From Bacillus sp. ISL-18 (GTDB taxonomy: Bacteria > Bacillota > Bacilli > Bacillales > Cytobacillaceae), in assembly GCF_018613415.1 (NCBI RefSeq), contig NZ_JAGGQG010000023.1, positions 1 through 64,000 of the forward strand: 64,000 nucleotides of DNA. The letters are read 5' to 3'. The translations under genes were made by a program, and so were the position numbers. Positions 16,890-25,972 of this stretch are shown here, piece by piece; positions within the stretch are counted from its first letter, which is position 1, and each line of letters starts with the position of its first letter. The notes beneath the pieces were generated by a model. That model had not been told where the DNA came from, ran no database searches, and saw only the letters and a program-made list of their open reading frames with translations.

Positions 16890-18278
16890 GTGAAAGAAAA
16901 GGAAACGGTCAAAAAAATCATAGAATACGTGGGAGGGAAAGGAAATATAAAGAAAGCTTGGCATTGCATGACAAGGCTTCGCTTCGATTTATATGATCAG
17001 TCTTTAATCTCACATGATCAAATAAAGCAATTGAATGGCGTTATCGGAGAGCAATTACAAAGCGATCAATATCAAATCATTATCGGGACAAACGTACAAA
17101 CATATTACTCTGTTTTGTCAGAGGAATTGGGGATCGATGGAGAAGAAATCGACGAAAAGGCAGATACTAAGAAAAAAGGACCTTTCGGACGATTATTGGA
17201 TGTTGTATCCGGCGTTTTCGGACCAATCGTTCCAGCCATCGCCGGAGCAGGTATGATTAAAGGTCTAATCGCCGGTTTAATTGCATTAAAAGTTTTATCA
17301 GCTGAAACCGATACGGTAAAAATACTAGACTTGATTTCAAGCGGCGTATTTTACTTCCTGCCATTTTTCCTGGCAGCATCTGCAGCAAAAATCTTTAAAG
17401 TCAATCAATACCTTGCCATCGCGATTGCAGGCGGCTTTATGTACCCAACCTTAATCAACGCCGCTAAACTGGGCAAGATTCATTCCTTTGACTTTTTTGG
17501 TTTGCCAATTCCTGTTTATAATTATGCTAGTGCGGTTATACCGGTTATCTTGTCAGTATGGGCATTAAGCTATATTTATAAGTGGGTTGACCGATTTATG
17601 CCAAACCTGTTGAGAACGGTATTTACCCCTACTTTAACATTATTTATTGCAATACCTTTTTCATTATTGGTAACAGGTCCATTGGGCGAATATGTAGGTA
17701 AAGGTATAGGTTTTATTATTCAATCCTTATTTGATATTTCTCCAATCTTGGCAGGAGTTGTCATGGGCGGATTCAGACCGATTGAAATTGTATTTGGGGT
17801 GCACCATGCTATCACACCGATAGCGCTTCAGAACTTCGCCGATAAAGGGTATGACATGTTAATGCCAATGATGTTTATGACCAATATGTCAATTGCCGGC
17901 GCCACTTTTGCAATGGTTTTCAAAACCAACAGCAAAGCGGAAAAATCAGTCATTTTTTCTGCGGCTCTTTCAGCCATCCTAGGTATCACAGAACCAGCAT
18001 TATTCGGGGTATTGATTAAGAATAAAAAAGCCTTTATTGCATGTTCAATCGGCAGCGCAGTGGCTTCCACTTTCTTTGCTACAATGGGAGTTAGAATTTA
18101 CGGATATATTCTTTCAAGTATTGTAAGTTTGGTTGCATATGTCGGACCTTATTTCCCATATGCTTTAATCGGAATTGCAATCGCTATCGGCGGTTCATTT
18201 GCCCTCACTTATTTGATTGTTAAAAAGAATCGCAATAGCGAAATAGACAACGTTCAAACTCTCAGAAAAATCGGATAA
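16890..18278 (+). CDS. PTS EIIBC, glucose/sucrose superfamily
   Basis: A membrane permease that phosphorylates its sugar during uptake. The EIIB domain comes first (about 1-90), with phospho-Cys C26 in AWHCMTRLRF. It is followed by an EIIC domain of about ten helices containing GVHHAITPI and GITEPALFGV. The 462 residues carry no EIIA, and a separate EIIA is encoded at 20177. GTG start after AAGGGAGA. Sequence places it in the sucrose/beta-glucoside-like group. The substrate, perhaps a sugar-acid derivative given the neighbours, is not known. Confidence 0.88.
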   Translation: MKEKETVKKIIEYVGGKGNIKKAWHCMTRLRFDLYDQSLISHDQIKQLNGVIGEQLQSDQYQIIIGTNVQTYYSVLSEELGIDGEEIDEKADTKKKGPFGRLLDVVSGVFGPIVPAIAGAGMIKGLIAGLIALKVLSAETDTVKILDLISSGVFYFLPFFLAASAAKIFKVNQYLAIAIAGGFMYPTLINAAKLGKIHSFDFFGLPIPVYNYASAVIPVILSVWALSYIYKWVDRFMPNLLRTVFTPTLTLFIAIPFSLLVTGPLGEYVGKGIGFIIQSLFDISPILAGVVMGGFRPIEIVFGVHHAITPIALQNFADKGYDMLMPMMFMTNMSIAGATFAMVFKTNSKAEKSVIFSAALSAILGITEPALFGVLIKNKKAFIACSIGSAVASTFFATMGVRIYGYILSSIVSLVAYVGPYFPYALIGIAIAIGGSFALTYLIVKKNRNSEIDNVQTLRKIG

Positions 18279-18285
18279 GCTAACA

Positions 18286-18330
18286 AAGAAAGTGCTTGAT
18301 TGCCTAACGGTAGTCGAGCCTTTCTTTTTT
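18286..18330 (+). terminator. Possible intra-operon terminator
   Basis: AAGAAAG pairs with CTTTCTT and the stem is extended by an imperfect GCTTGA/TCGAGC, ending in six T. Located between the EIIBC and aldolase genes, it may attenuate downstream expression. Confidence 0.6.
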
Positions 18331-18363
18331 GATTGAGAAAAAATAAAAAAACAGGTGATCAAT

Positions 18364-19008
18364 TTGAAAAAAGTATCGATTTTAAACAAATTAATAAACA
18401 GCGGAGTAATTGCGGTTATTCGGGCAGATTCTAAAACGAAGGCTTTGAGCATAACTGATGCCCTTGTTAAAGGGGGCATTACCGGACTGGAATTGACCTT
18501 TACCGTGCCGCAGGCAGAAATGGCAGTTCAAGAGATAAAGAATAAGTATGTAGACCATCAGGATATTGTTATAGGTGCAGGGACCGTATTGGATGCAGTT
18601 ACGGCAAGAATTGCGATCATGGCAGGCGCTGACTATATTGTAAGTCCATACTTTGACGACGAAACAGCTAAATTGTGTAATTTATACCAGATTCCCTATT
18701 TACCGGGATGCATGACACTGACCGAAATCTCAACGGCTTTAAAAGCTGGTGTTGATATCATCAAACTATTCCCAGGAAGTGCTTTGGGACCAGAATTTGT
18801 GAGTGCTGTTAAAGCGCCGATGCCACAGGTGAATATCATGCCTACTGGCGGAGTAAATTTAGAAAACATGGAAAAATGGTTTGCTAAGGGATGTTCTGCT
18901 GTCGGCATTGGCGGCAATCTAATCGCACCGGACAAAAGCGGCGATTTTGACAAAATTACCACTTTAGCAAAGCAATATATAGAGAAACTTAACGCAATCA
19001 GAAAGTAA
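18364..19008 (+). CDS. eda: KDPG aldolase (2-keto-3-deoxy-6-phosphogluconate aldolase)
   Basis: A class I aldolase that splits 2-keto-3-deoxy-6-phosphogluconate into pyruvate and glyceraldehyde 3-phosphate. The Schiff-base lysine K134 lies in IIKLFPGSALG, with the conserved motifs GAGTVLD and PTGGV. A GTG at 18355 is part of a perfect AGGTGATC ribosome binding site, so the TTG at 18364 is chosen, giving 214 residues, normal for the family. It sits in the same operon as the PTS and kinase genes and across from the dehydratase. Confidence 0.92.
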   Translation: MKKVSILNKLINSGVIAVIRADSKTKALSITDALVKGGITGLELTFTVPQAEMAVQEIKNKYVDHQDIVIGAGTVLDAVTARIAIMAGADYIVSPYFDDETAKLCNLYQIPYLPGCMTLTEISTALKAGVDIIKLFPGSALGPEFVSAVKAPMPQVNIMPTGGVNLENMEKWFAKGCSAVGIGGNLIAPDKSGDFDKITTLAKQYIEKLNAIRK

Positions 19009-19021
19009 TGGGGTGTATGCT

Positions 19022-19876
19022 ATGAAGCTTATTGCAATCGATTTAGATGGTACATTATTGTCTTTGGAAAATTACATTACAAATGAGAATCTTCAGGCGC
19101 TAGAAAAGGCACAAAACGAGGGGCACATTATTATGATCTGCTCGGGCCGAGCCCCTGAGGATATCGAACAAATTTTAAAAAAATGTGACTTTTCCTGTCC
19201 CATTGCCGGAAGCAATGGAACCCTTGTACAAGCCGAAGGAAAGCTTTTAGCCAATGTTTCCATGAATATGGAAAATGTCTCACAAATAGCAGACAAATTA
19301 GATGAGGATAGGATTCCTTATCGCATCTACACAAACAAGGGAATCTTTGTACCTTCCGATTGGTCAGAACGAGTGGCTCTGACTCTCGAAGGAAAAAGAA
19401 TGGAAGGGATGTCAGAAAACCTTTATAAACGGATCACTGAACAGCCGCAGAAATCGGATCTCCTCAATTATATTGATAATTATCAAGAATTAATGGACAT
19501 GAAGGACTTATCGGTTCAAAAATTCTTTGTGCCCATCTTTGATGGAGAGAAAAAAACTGAGTTAACCATCCATCTCAATGGAATTTCAGGGATAATTACC
19601 ACTTCTTCAGGTCCCTGGAACATTGAAATCATGGATCAAAACGGTAATAAAGGTAATGGACTCAAAAAGGTTGCGGAATACTATGGTATTCCAACGGAAG
19701 ATACCGTTGCCATTGGTGACAACTTTAATGATGTTCCTATGCTTGAAGCAGCCGGATTATCGATCGCCATGGGGAATGCTGATCCTACAGTAAAAGAGCT
19801 CTGCGATGCTGTTACACTGTCGAATGCTGAAAATGGAGTGGCTTATGCATTTGAACATTTTATACTTAACCAGTAA
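19022..19876 (+). CDS. Cof-type HAD-IIB phosphatase
   Basis: A haloacid-dehalogenase-superfamily hydrolase of 284 residues, cytosolic. Motif I is IDLDGTLL near residue 7. The type IIB cap lies in the middle, and the C-terminal GDNFNDVPMLEAAG is motif IV. These enzymes dephosphorylate sugar phosphates. Placed between eda and the kinase remnant, it may remove the phosphate added by the PTS before dehydration, which is inference. A GTG at 19013 is open, but the ATG at 19022 has GGGGTG at a suitable distance. Confidence 0.87.
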   Translation: MKLIAIDLDGTLLSLENYITNENLQALEKAQNEGHIIMICSGRAPEDIEQILKKCDFSCPIAGSNGTLVQAEGKLLANVSMNMENVSQIADKLDEDRIPYRIYTNKGIFVPSDWSERVALTLEGKRMEGMSENLYKRITEQPQKSDLLNYIDNYQELMDMKDLSVQKFFVPIFDGEKKTELTIHLNGISGIITTSSGPWNIEIMDQNGNKGNGLKKVAEYYGIPTEDTVAIGDNFNDVPMLEAAGLSIAMGNADPTVKELCDAVTLSNAENGVAYAFEHFILNQ

Positions 19877-19888
19877 GGAGACAAACAG

Positions 19889-20161
19889 ATGAGTAAAGTT
19901 TTGCTTTGGGAGAGATTATGCTTCGTTTACAGTTCAAAAAAACATACCATCGCGCCAATCATTGACCGTGTCGGTGGTGGTGATGCATTTTCAGCAGGAA
20001 TTTTACATGGAATTCTTTCAAAACGCGATTTTGATTATACCGTTTCTTTTGCAACAGCTGCGGCAGCCTTAAAGCATACCATTTATGGAGACTGCAACCA
20101 ATTCTCCATCGAAGAAGTAGAAGAATTTATGAATCGTCAAGATCAAAGAATCATTAGGTGA
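19889..20161 (+). pseudogene. kdgK: PfkB-family 2-keto-3-deoxygluconate kinase, internal deletion
   Basis: Only the two ends of a PfkB sugar kinase remain. After a normal ribosome binding site the first codons read MSKV. Then, in a shifted frame (about 19906-19930), comes LGEIMLRL, the typical start of KDG kinases. The C-terminal part, DRVGGGDAFSAGILHG (the PfkB ATP/anion-hole signature), follows about 15 codons later. Roughly 700 bases of the middle, including substrate-binding residues, are missing. The open 90-codon frame cannot make a working kinase. Confidence 0.85.
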
Positions 20162-20176
20162 TAAAGGGGAATTATC

Positions 20177-20671
20177 ATGTTTAAAAATCTATTTAAGAAT
20201 AATAAGAGTTTAGTAGAAGAAGTATTTTCACCTATGGACGGCGAAATTGTTTCATTATCAGAGGTGCCGGATCCTGCCTTTGCACAGAAACTAATTGGGG
20301 ATGGGGTTGCCATTGTACCAAAGAGCGGAAAACTGGTTTCACCTGTAAACGGTCAAGTGATTCAGGTTTTTCCTACTAAACACGCAATTGGAATTAAGAC
20401 AAAAAACGGGATAGAAATACTTATCCATATTGGATTGGAAACCGTTGAATTAAACGGGGAAGGTTTTGAAGTACTGGTTGGCAACGGTTCAACTATTAAA
20501 ATTGGCGAACCACTGGTGAATGTAGATTTAGAGTATTTAAAAAGCAAAAACAAAGAAATTATTACTCCTATCATTATTACAAATATGGACAAAGTTTTGG
20601 AAATTACCCCAATTCATAACGGGCGGGAAACGACCTGGGGGGATGGATTGTTTACTTGTAAAATTAAATAA
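20177..20671 (+). CDS. PTS EIIA, glucose type (Crr-like)
   Basis: A soluble phosphocarrier that passes phosphate from HPr to an EIIB. The 164 residues show the EIIA-Glc fold with both active-site histidines, H69 (TKHAIGI) and the phosphorylated H84 (ILIHIGL). It is the missing partner of the EIIBC at 16890, as the last gene of the operon before a terminator. Confidence 0.92.
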   Translation: MFKNLFKNNKSLVEEVFSPMDGEIVSLSEVPDPAFAQKLIGDGVAIVPKSGKLVSPVNGQVIQVFPTKHAIGIKTKNGIEILIHIGLETVELNGEGFEVLVGNGSTIKIGEPLVNVDLEYLKSKNKEIITPIIITNMDKVLEITPIHNGRETTWGDGLFTCKIK

Positions 20672-20689
20672 ATAATATGCAACCAAATG

Positions 20690-20717
20690 GCTCAGGACTT
20701 AACTGAGCTATTTTTTT
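20690..20717 (+). terminator. Terminator of the sugar-acid operon
   Basis: GCTCAG and CTGAGC form a stem around GACTTAA, followed by TATTTTTTT. Confidence 0.85.
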
Positions 20718-20805
20718 AAAGTTCAAATGTTTTCGGAAAAGAAGGGATAGAGTGGTCTTAGGCCCACGGAAAGCTATGCGAGAAGTCAAACGACGAGATT
20801 CTACA

Positions 20806-20821
20806 TGTTACACGTGAAACA
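20806..20821. promoter_or_regulatory. parS chromosome-partitioning site
   Basis: TGTTACACGTGAAACA fits the B. subtilis Spo0J/ParB consensus TGTTNCACGTGAAACA at every position. The palindrome extends outward to ACATGTT/AACATGT (20803-20824). A T-run follows (20827-20832), so it might also act as a weak terminator. The rest of the gap 20718-21061 shows no gene. Confidence 0.85.
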
Positions 20822-21061
20822 TGTCGTTTTTTGGAAATTCCCGAATTTCAATTTTCTAGCACCTTTTCTCTAACGAGGTTGCAATAAATACAAACCTGCG
20901 ATTCTCATTCTAGGGTCTAATTTAACTTATATGTCTCTTCTAAAGGTAACACAATCGCCATTACTACATTTTTTATCCTCCTGACATAGTTCTGGAGTTG
21001 TAACCAATGATGCCCAAAATACATATGTAATAGAAGGAACTAACTCTTAGGAGGAACGGAT

Positions 21062-21918
21062 ATGGTAACACGTCCACCTGTATTACAACGTGGGGATACC
21101 GTTGGGATTGTAACTCTAGCTAGTCCTTATCCAGCTGAATATATAAACCAAGCTGTAACTAATCTTAAGAACAGTGGCCTTAATGTGGTACTTGGGAAAC
21201 ATGTTTATGCCCAAACTGGAATAGTGGCTGGAACGGATGAACAAAGGGCATCTGATTTAATGGATATGTTCGTTGATAAAAGGGTGAAGATGATTTTGTC
21301 TACTCGTGGTGGAACAGGTTCTTTAGGAGTTTTACCATATTTGGACTATAACATCATAGCAAGCAACCCAAAGATTGTTTCAGGATATAGTGACATTTCA
21401 ATTGTTTTAAATGTGTTATATCAGTTCACTGGTTTAATCACATTCATTGGTCTATTGCTGGAGGATTTTGTCCCAACTACACCCGAATATAACTTTACTT
21501 CCTTCTATACTGCTGTTTCTACCTTTCAATCACCCAGACAAATACTTAATCCCCCTAATATTCCGATAAAAAGTTTAGTCCCTGGTAATGTTACAGGCAG
21601 GATTGCGGGTGGGAATTTGACTTCCATTGTAGATAGTCTAGGAACTCCATATGAGATTGATACAAAAGGAAAAATTCTTCTATTAGAAGAACAAAGTGAA
21701 CCTTCGACTAAGATTTATAGGTATCTGAATCATCTTAAAATTGCTGGGACGATGTAATCAATGATTTATAAATCCCTTTAGGAAAGCCATTAATAACAAA
21801 TTTAACTACATCACATGGAATATATAAAGCAACAATTCCTATCGGTGCAAGTGTAAATCTTGATTCTAAAAATGGTAAAATAACGGTGCTTGAACCTGCT
21901 GTAAGCTGGGTGGGATAA
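21062..21918 (+). pseudogene. LD-carboxypeptidase (S66 family), internally deleted
   Basis: The first 231 codons encode a muramoyl-tetrapeptide (LD-) carboxypeptidase-like protein: GDTVGIVTLASP, STRGGTGSLGVL and the nucleophile region SGYSDIS. The frame then breaks at AGT/DVINDL near 21750. The true C-terminus continues in another frame (PLGKPLITNLTTSHGIYK, then GKITVLEPAVSWVG) to a stop at 21918, with a further in-frame TAA at 21769. About 40 codons are missing at the junction. The encoded enzyme would have trimmed peptidoglycan peptides or microcin-like substrates. It is very likely dead. Confidence 0.8.
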
Positions 21919-22027
21919 TGAATAAGGGGTTTAAAAGCTTGTTATATCAACATCTAAAATGGTAATATGCTTTCCTTTTCCTTAATATTATCCTCGTTTT
22001 CAAAAAAACACTGAATCCATAAAAAAA

Positions 22028-22074
22028 GAAAAGGTCTTTCATCAGTTTGCCTTTTCTTCCATATTGGAGGTCAT
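22028..22074. repeat. Dispersed hairpin element, truncated copy 1
   Basis: The sequence GGTCTTTCATCAGTTTGC followed by TTCCATATTGGAGGTCAT resembles the elements at 27171 and 36951, but the second stem arm is missing here. It lies in the gene-poor stretch 21919-22380, where otherwise only a terminator is seen. Confidence 0.6.
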
Positions 22075-22181
22075 ATAATACATAGATATTTATTGTCCAC
22101 TAATATATGTAAGTCCAAGCCGCTCGTGTATTTCCTTAATACGGATTCCAACCTTATCAAGCTTGCTTTATAAGAAAGGAC

Positions 22182-22211
22182 AAACCTAGGGGTAACATCT
22201 CTAGGTTTTTT
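22182..22211 (+). terminator. Rho-independent terminator
   Basis: AAACCTAG and CTAGGTTT form an 8-bp stem around an 11-base loop, with a run of seven T. No intact gene precedes it closely, so it may belong to the decayed region upstream. Confidence 0.7.
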
Positions 22212-22380
22212 GTGTTTTGCCGGTAATGCCAACCAACCAGTTTTATTATTTCCACTTTATCTGGACAGAGGTTACTTTACAAAAATTATAGATAAATTTT
22301 CAGAAAATTTACAATCCCGCAAAGGAAGGTCAACATTTTTATCTTATATTGTTAATTGGATGAAAGAGGAGGGTACAAAG

Positions 22381-22545
22381 GTGATTCGTCAAAAGATTTA
22401 TTTCATGGTAGATGGCTTGGTTTTTGAAGTCGATGAAGCAGAAATTTCCTTGGAGCAATTGAGAGGATCAGATACAGACGAACCGATGGAATTTAGAAAA
22501 TTAAAAAGGAATGACCATGATTCTTTTAAAGTTGAGCGTGATTAA
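22381..22545 (+). CDS. Small hypothetical protein
   Basis: A 54-residue frame beginning at GTG, eight bases after GAGGAGG. The sequence is acidic and soluble, starts MIRQKIYFMVDGLVFEVDEA and has no membrane segment. A longer frame opens upstream at 22210, but that part overlaps a terminator and has no ribosome binding site. I recognise no family. It precedes the polysaccharide genes but ends about 80 bases before them. Confidence 0.5.
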   Translation: MIRQKIYFMVDGLVFEVDEAEISLEQLRGSDTDEPMEFRKLKRNDHDSFKVERD

Positions 22546-22627
22546 TATTCTCTCTGAAACTTGATAGTGTCCGCGTAAAGAAGGGTTTCTTTATTGAAAA
22601 GCCTTAAAATGAGAGGGATGTGATCAG

Positions 22628-23449
22628 TTGAGTATTACTGTTGTTATACCTACTTATAACCGAGCAGACAAGATAAAAAAATCCATTGAAAGTGTCTTGG
22701 AACAAACATATCCTGTCGATGAAATCATCATTGTTGATGACTTTTCAACGGATCAAACAGAACAGGTAGTTCGGTCGTTTAATAGTGAAAAAATAAAATA
22801 TGTAGTCAACTCATTTAAAAAAGGAGCAAATGGTGCAAGAAATACGGGGATTATGTTGGCTAAGGGTGAATATATCGCCTTTCAGGATAGTGATGATAGA
22901 TGGTTACCTGAAAAAATAGCAAAACAATATCAATACATGATTGAAAATCCAAGTGTTGATCTGTGTTTCTGCAGCATGAATCTTATAGGAAGTAAACATG
23001 GAATTGTGCCCAAGCGGCAAGTGAAGCCGAAAGAAATAGCCACTCAGCTTGAGAAAGGAAATTTTATTAGTACCCAAACCATTTTTACAAAAAATAATGT
23101 GGCAAAAAGCATTCTATTTGACGAAGACCTGAAACGATTTCAAGATTGGGATTTTGTTTTGAGAGTGGCGAGAGACTATAACATTCACCATTTAAATGAA
23201 AATCTTGTAGAGGTAGAAGTCCAAGAAGATAGTATTAGTAAAACGATAAAAGAGGTAGAAGCACTTAAGGAATTTTTCACTAAACATCCTTATTTGACCA
23301 AAACACACCTGGTTAATAAAGCCCGTTATTACAAAATCCTCGTTCATGATTATATAGGTCAGGAACGAGCCACTAAGGCAATCATTAGTTTATTGACATA
23401 TAACTTTTATAGGTTTTTTAATAAGGTGATTAATCGGAGACTGGTGTAG
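22628..23449 (+). CDS. Family 2 glycosyltransferase
   Basis: A GT-A fold enzyme of 273 residues. The start ITVVIPTYNRADKIKKSI, the nucleotide-binding IIVDDFSTD, and the metal-binding FQDSDDRWLPEK (the DxD-like motif) are characteristic. It likely adds a sugar to a lipid-linked surface polysaccharide precursor. No membrane segment is seen. TTG start after AGGGATGTGATC. It is the first of four genes that include another GT2, a flippase and Ugd. Confidence 0.88.
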   Translation: MSITVVIPTYNRADKIKKSIESVLEQTYPVDEIIIVDDFSTDQTEQVVRSFNSEKIKYVVNSFKKGANGARNTGIMLAKGEYIAFQDSDDRWLPEKIAKQYQYMIENPSVDLCFCSMNLIGSKHGIVPKRQVKPKEIATQLEKGNFISTQTIFTKNNVAKSILFDEDLKRFQDWDFVLRVARDYNIHHLNENLVEVEVQEDSISKTIKEVEALKEFFTKHPYLTKTHLVNKARYYKILVHDYIGQERATKAIISLLTYNFYRFFNKVINRRLV

Positions 23450-23599
23450 TTGGTGAAAGAATAGTGGTTAAGCTGCAAAAGGATTTGCAGCACTCAGTTT
23501 GTACAGATGATTAAAAGGTAAAAGAGAATATAAAAAACAACATCAACTGAGGACAACAAAGCCATAATCGGTTCTTTGAAATGTTAGGAAGGATGTAAA

Positions 23600-24484
23600 A
23601 TGAAAAAAGTCGATATATTGTTGCCGATTTACAATTCAGTCTCTGAAACTCGCAACTGCATTGAAAGCATTTTGGAGAATACACCCCAAGATACATTTAA
23701 TTTATATTTATTGGATGATAAAAGTACGGATGTTCAGATCGAATACATGACAAAGTACTATTCGGAAAAATACCCGAAAAATATCATTGCGATTCGAAAT
23801 AACGAGAATCTCGGTTTTCCAGGGAACGTTAATAATGGGTTTGCGATCACGAAAAATGATGTGATCATCCTGAATAGTGATACATTGGTTACTGGAAATT
23901 GGCTAGAAATCCTAGCTGACGTGGCCTGCAGCGATGAATCAATCGCCGCGATTAATCCAATGAGTAACTACGGCGTTTTAGCAGGACTTCCCACTCCCAA
24001 TAGTACCGTAAATGAACTATTTTCGTTTAAAGAGCTTGCAACGGCGTTCCAAAAAAGTAAAGAATCTGGATATATCGAAACACCGCTGTTAATCGGTTTT
24101 TGCATGTACATGAAAAGAACGGCATTAAAAACGGTTGGGGTGTTTGATGCTGAGGCGTTTAAACGCGGATATGGAGAAGAAACGGACTGGTGCATGAGGG
24201 CCAGACAAAAAGGGTATAAACTGGCGGTGGCAAAGGCTGCCTATGTTCACCACATTGGCGGAAGTTCATTTGGAACGGAAAAAGAGCAGCTGCAAAAAAG
24301 GTCGAGGGAAATTCTACTGCAGCGTTATCCGCAAATTGATGCGGAAATAGAACAGTTTGTAAAAGAAACTCACTTTAAAGCGATGAGAAAAAACATGATG
24401 AGTAATTTGCCGTTTTTTCAAAAGAAAGCCGGGGGCTGGCTAAAAATAAAAATGATTAAACATTTTGTTTCGAACAGTATCTAG
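23600..24484 (+). CDS. Family 2 glycosyltransferase (rhamnosyltransferase-like)
   Basis: A 294-residue GT2 enzyme with VDILLPIYNS at the start, LLDDKSTD, the metal site LNSDTLV, and the downstream GEETDWCMRARQKGYKL motif (the ED/Q..W type seen in rhamnosyl- and galactofuranosyl-transferases). It lies 150 bases after the first glycosyltransferase, separated by a GC-rich hairpin (23472-23491) without a T-run. The acceptor sugar is unknown. Confidence 0.86.
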   Translation: MKKVDILLPIYNSVSETRNCIESILENTPQDTFNLYLLDDKSTDVQIEYMTKYYSEKYPKNIIAIRNNENLGFPGNVNNGFAITKNDVIILNSDTLVTGNWLEILADVACSDESIAAINPMSNYGVLAGLPTPNSTVNELFSFKELATAFQKSKESGYIETPLLIGFCMYMKRTALKTVGVFDAEAFKRGYGEETDWCMRARQKGYKLAVAKAAYVHHIGGSSFGTEKEQLQKRSREILLQRYPQIDAEIEQFVKETHFKAMRKNMMSNLPFFQKKAGGWLKIKMIKHFVSNSI

Positions 24485-24511
24485 TCAACTAAGAAGGAGT
24501 TAATTAATGTA

Positions 24512-25945
24512 GTGGGTAAACTTGTCTCGAATTATTTTTTCACCGTCCTGTATCAGTTGTTATTAATGTTAACCCCATTTATTACGACTCCATATATAGC
24601 AAGAATTTTGAAGGCTGAAGGAGTAGGGACGGATGCCTATGTATTATCGGTAGTACAGATTTTCATTGTTTTTATTGTGTTAAGTTTGCCGATGTACGGA
24701 AGCAGGCAAATCGCAATAAAAAAAAATCAGGAAGAAGCTTCAGTTGAATTTTGGTCTATATTTACCTTCCAACTCATTGTCTCTATATTAAACCTAATTG
24801 TTTACTTGATTTTTATTCAGACTGTTTCGTCTCATAAAGAATTGTACTATATTCATATTTCAACTCTATTATCCTATAGCTTGGATATATCCTGGTATTT
24901 TATCGGCAAAGAGCAGATTAAAATGATTGCAATTCGAAATATGATGATTAAAATAGCAGGCATTTTTTTGATTTTTACTTTCGTGAAGCATTCACAGGAC
25001 CTGCCATTATATGTGGCCATTAATGGTGGTACGTTGTTAATCGGGCAATTAATTATGTGGAGGCCCTTATTTAAGGAAATTAAATTGGTGAAGCTGTCGA
25101 TAAAGGATTTGAAAGAACATATTCGCCCGATTTTTATATTGTTTATTCCGCAATTAATGATCCAAGTCTATGCCTTGATTAACAGGATTGTTCTGGGAAA
25201 TGTTTCTGGTGAGATACAGGTGGGGTATTACAATCAGGCATCTAAAGTGGCGAGAATAGCAATTGGCTTAATCAGTTCACTAGGAACCGTCTTACTGCCA
25301 AGAATGGCTTCAGAGTTTTCCAAGGGAAACAAAGAACAATTGAAAAAGTACACGGACTATACACTGCAGTTTGTATTGATGATTACATTACCGATGACAT
25401 TGGGCCTAATGGCCATTTCGCCTAATTTTGTAAAATGGTTTTTAGGAGCAGAATTCAAAAGTGTTTCAAACACGTTGATTCTGATGTGTCCTGATATCAT
25501 TTTTGTGGGATTGGCTAATGTATTTGGTATTCAAATATTGGTTGCAACTCAACAGCAAAATAAATACACCATTTCGGTCACAGTTGGTGCTTTTTTGAGT
25601 TTACTAATTAATTTGCTATTGGTCCATTCACTTGGAAGCATCGGGACAACGATTGCGTTATTGGTCGCCGAGGGAGTTGGAGCAGTCTTACAAATGTATT
25701 ATGCAAGGAACTATTTTCACTTTAAAAACTTTTTACTGTTATTTAGTAAGTATCTGATTCTCAGTGTGTTTGTTTTCATACTGGCAGTCTATTTAGGGAA
25801 GGTTTTATCGGTTCCGCCAATGCTGTTAACGGTGATCCAGTTGATCGCAGGTGCATTCATTTATTTGGCTGGATTACTGATTATAAGGGATCCCCTTCTG
25901 ATTAAAACGGTTAAGGGTTTTTACAACCATTATAGAAATGATTGA
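24512..25945 (+). CDS. Polysaccharide flippase (Wzx-like, MOP superfamily)
   Basis: A 477-residue membrane protein with about 12-14 hydrophobic segments and the family start LLMLTPFITTPYIARILKAE. It is predicted to flip lipid-linked repeat units across the membrane. GTG start, with GGAG 12 bases upstream, which is rather far. It follows two glycosyltransferases and precedes ugd. No polymerase (Wzy) gene is seen in this small cluster. Confidence 0.86.
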   Translation: MGKLVSNYFFTVLYQLLLMLTPFITTPYIARILKAEGVGTDAYVLSVVQIFIVFIVLSLPMYGSRQIAIKKNQEEASVEFWSIFTFQLIVSILNLIVYLIFIQTVSSHKELYYIHISTLLSYSLDISWYFIGKEQIKMIAIRNMMIKIAGIFLIFTFVKHSQDLPLYVAINGGTLLIGQLIMWRPLFKEIKLVKLSIKDLKEHIRPIFILFIPQLMIQVYALINRIVLGNVSGEIQVGYYNQASKVARIAIGLISSLGTVLLPRMASEFSKGNKEQLKKYTDYTLQFVLMITLPMTLGLMAISPNFVKWFLGAEFKSVSNTLILMCPDIIFVGLANVFGIQILVATQQQNKYTISVTVGAFLSLLINLLLVHSLGSIGTTIALLVAEGVGAVLQMYYARNYFHFKNFLLLFSKYLILSVFVFILAVYLGKVLSVPPMLLTVIQLIAGAFIYLAGLLIIRDPLLIKTVKGFYNHYRND

Positions 25946-25972
25946 CAAGACATTAGACGTAGCGGAGATGTA

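Noticed and set aside
22085..22170. Minus-strand peptide fragment (KLDKVGIRIKEIHERLGL) as a gene remnant
   Set aside because: It is too short and no parent family is recognised.
22210..22380. Upstream extension of the 22381 small gene
   Set aside because: It begins inside a terminator T-run without a ribosome binding site, while the GTG at 22381 has an excellent one.
23472..23491. Hairpin between the two glycosyltransferase genes as a terminator
   Set aside because: The 8-bp stem is perfect, but no T-run follows and the genes appear co-directional in one cluster.
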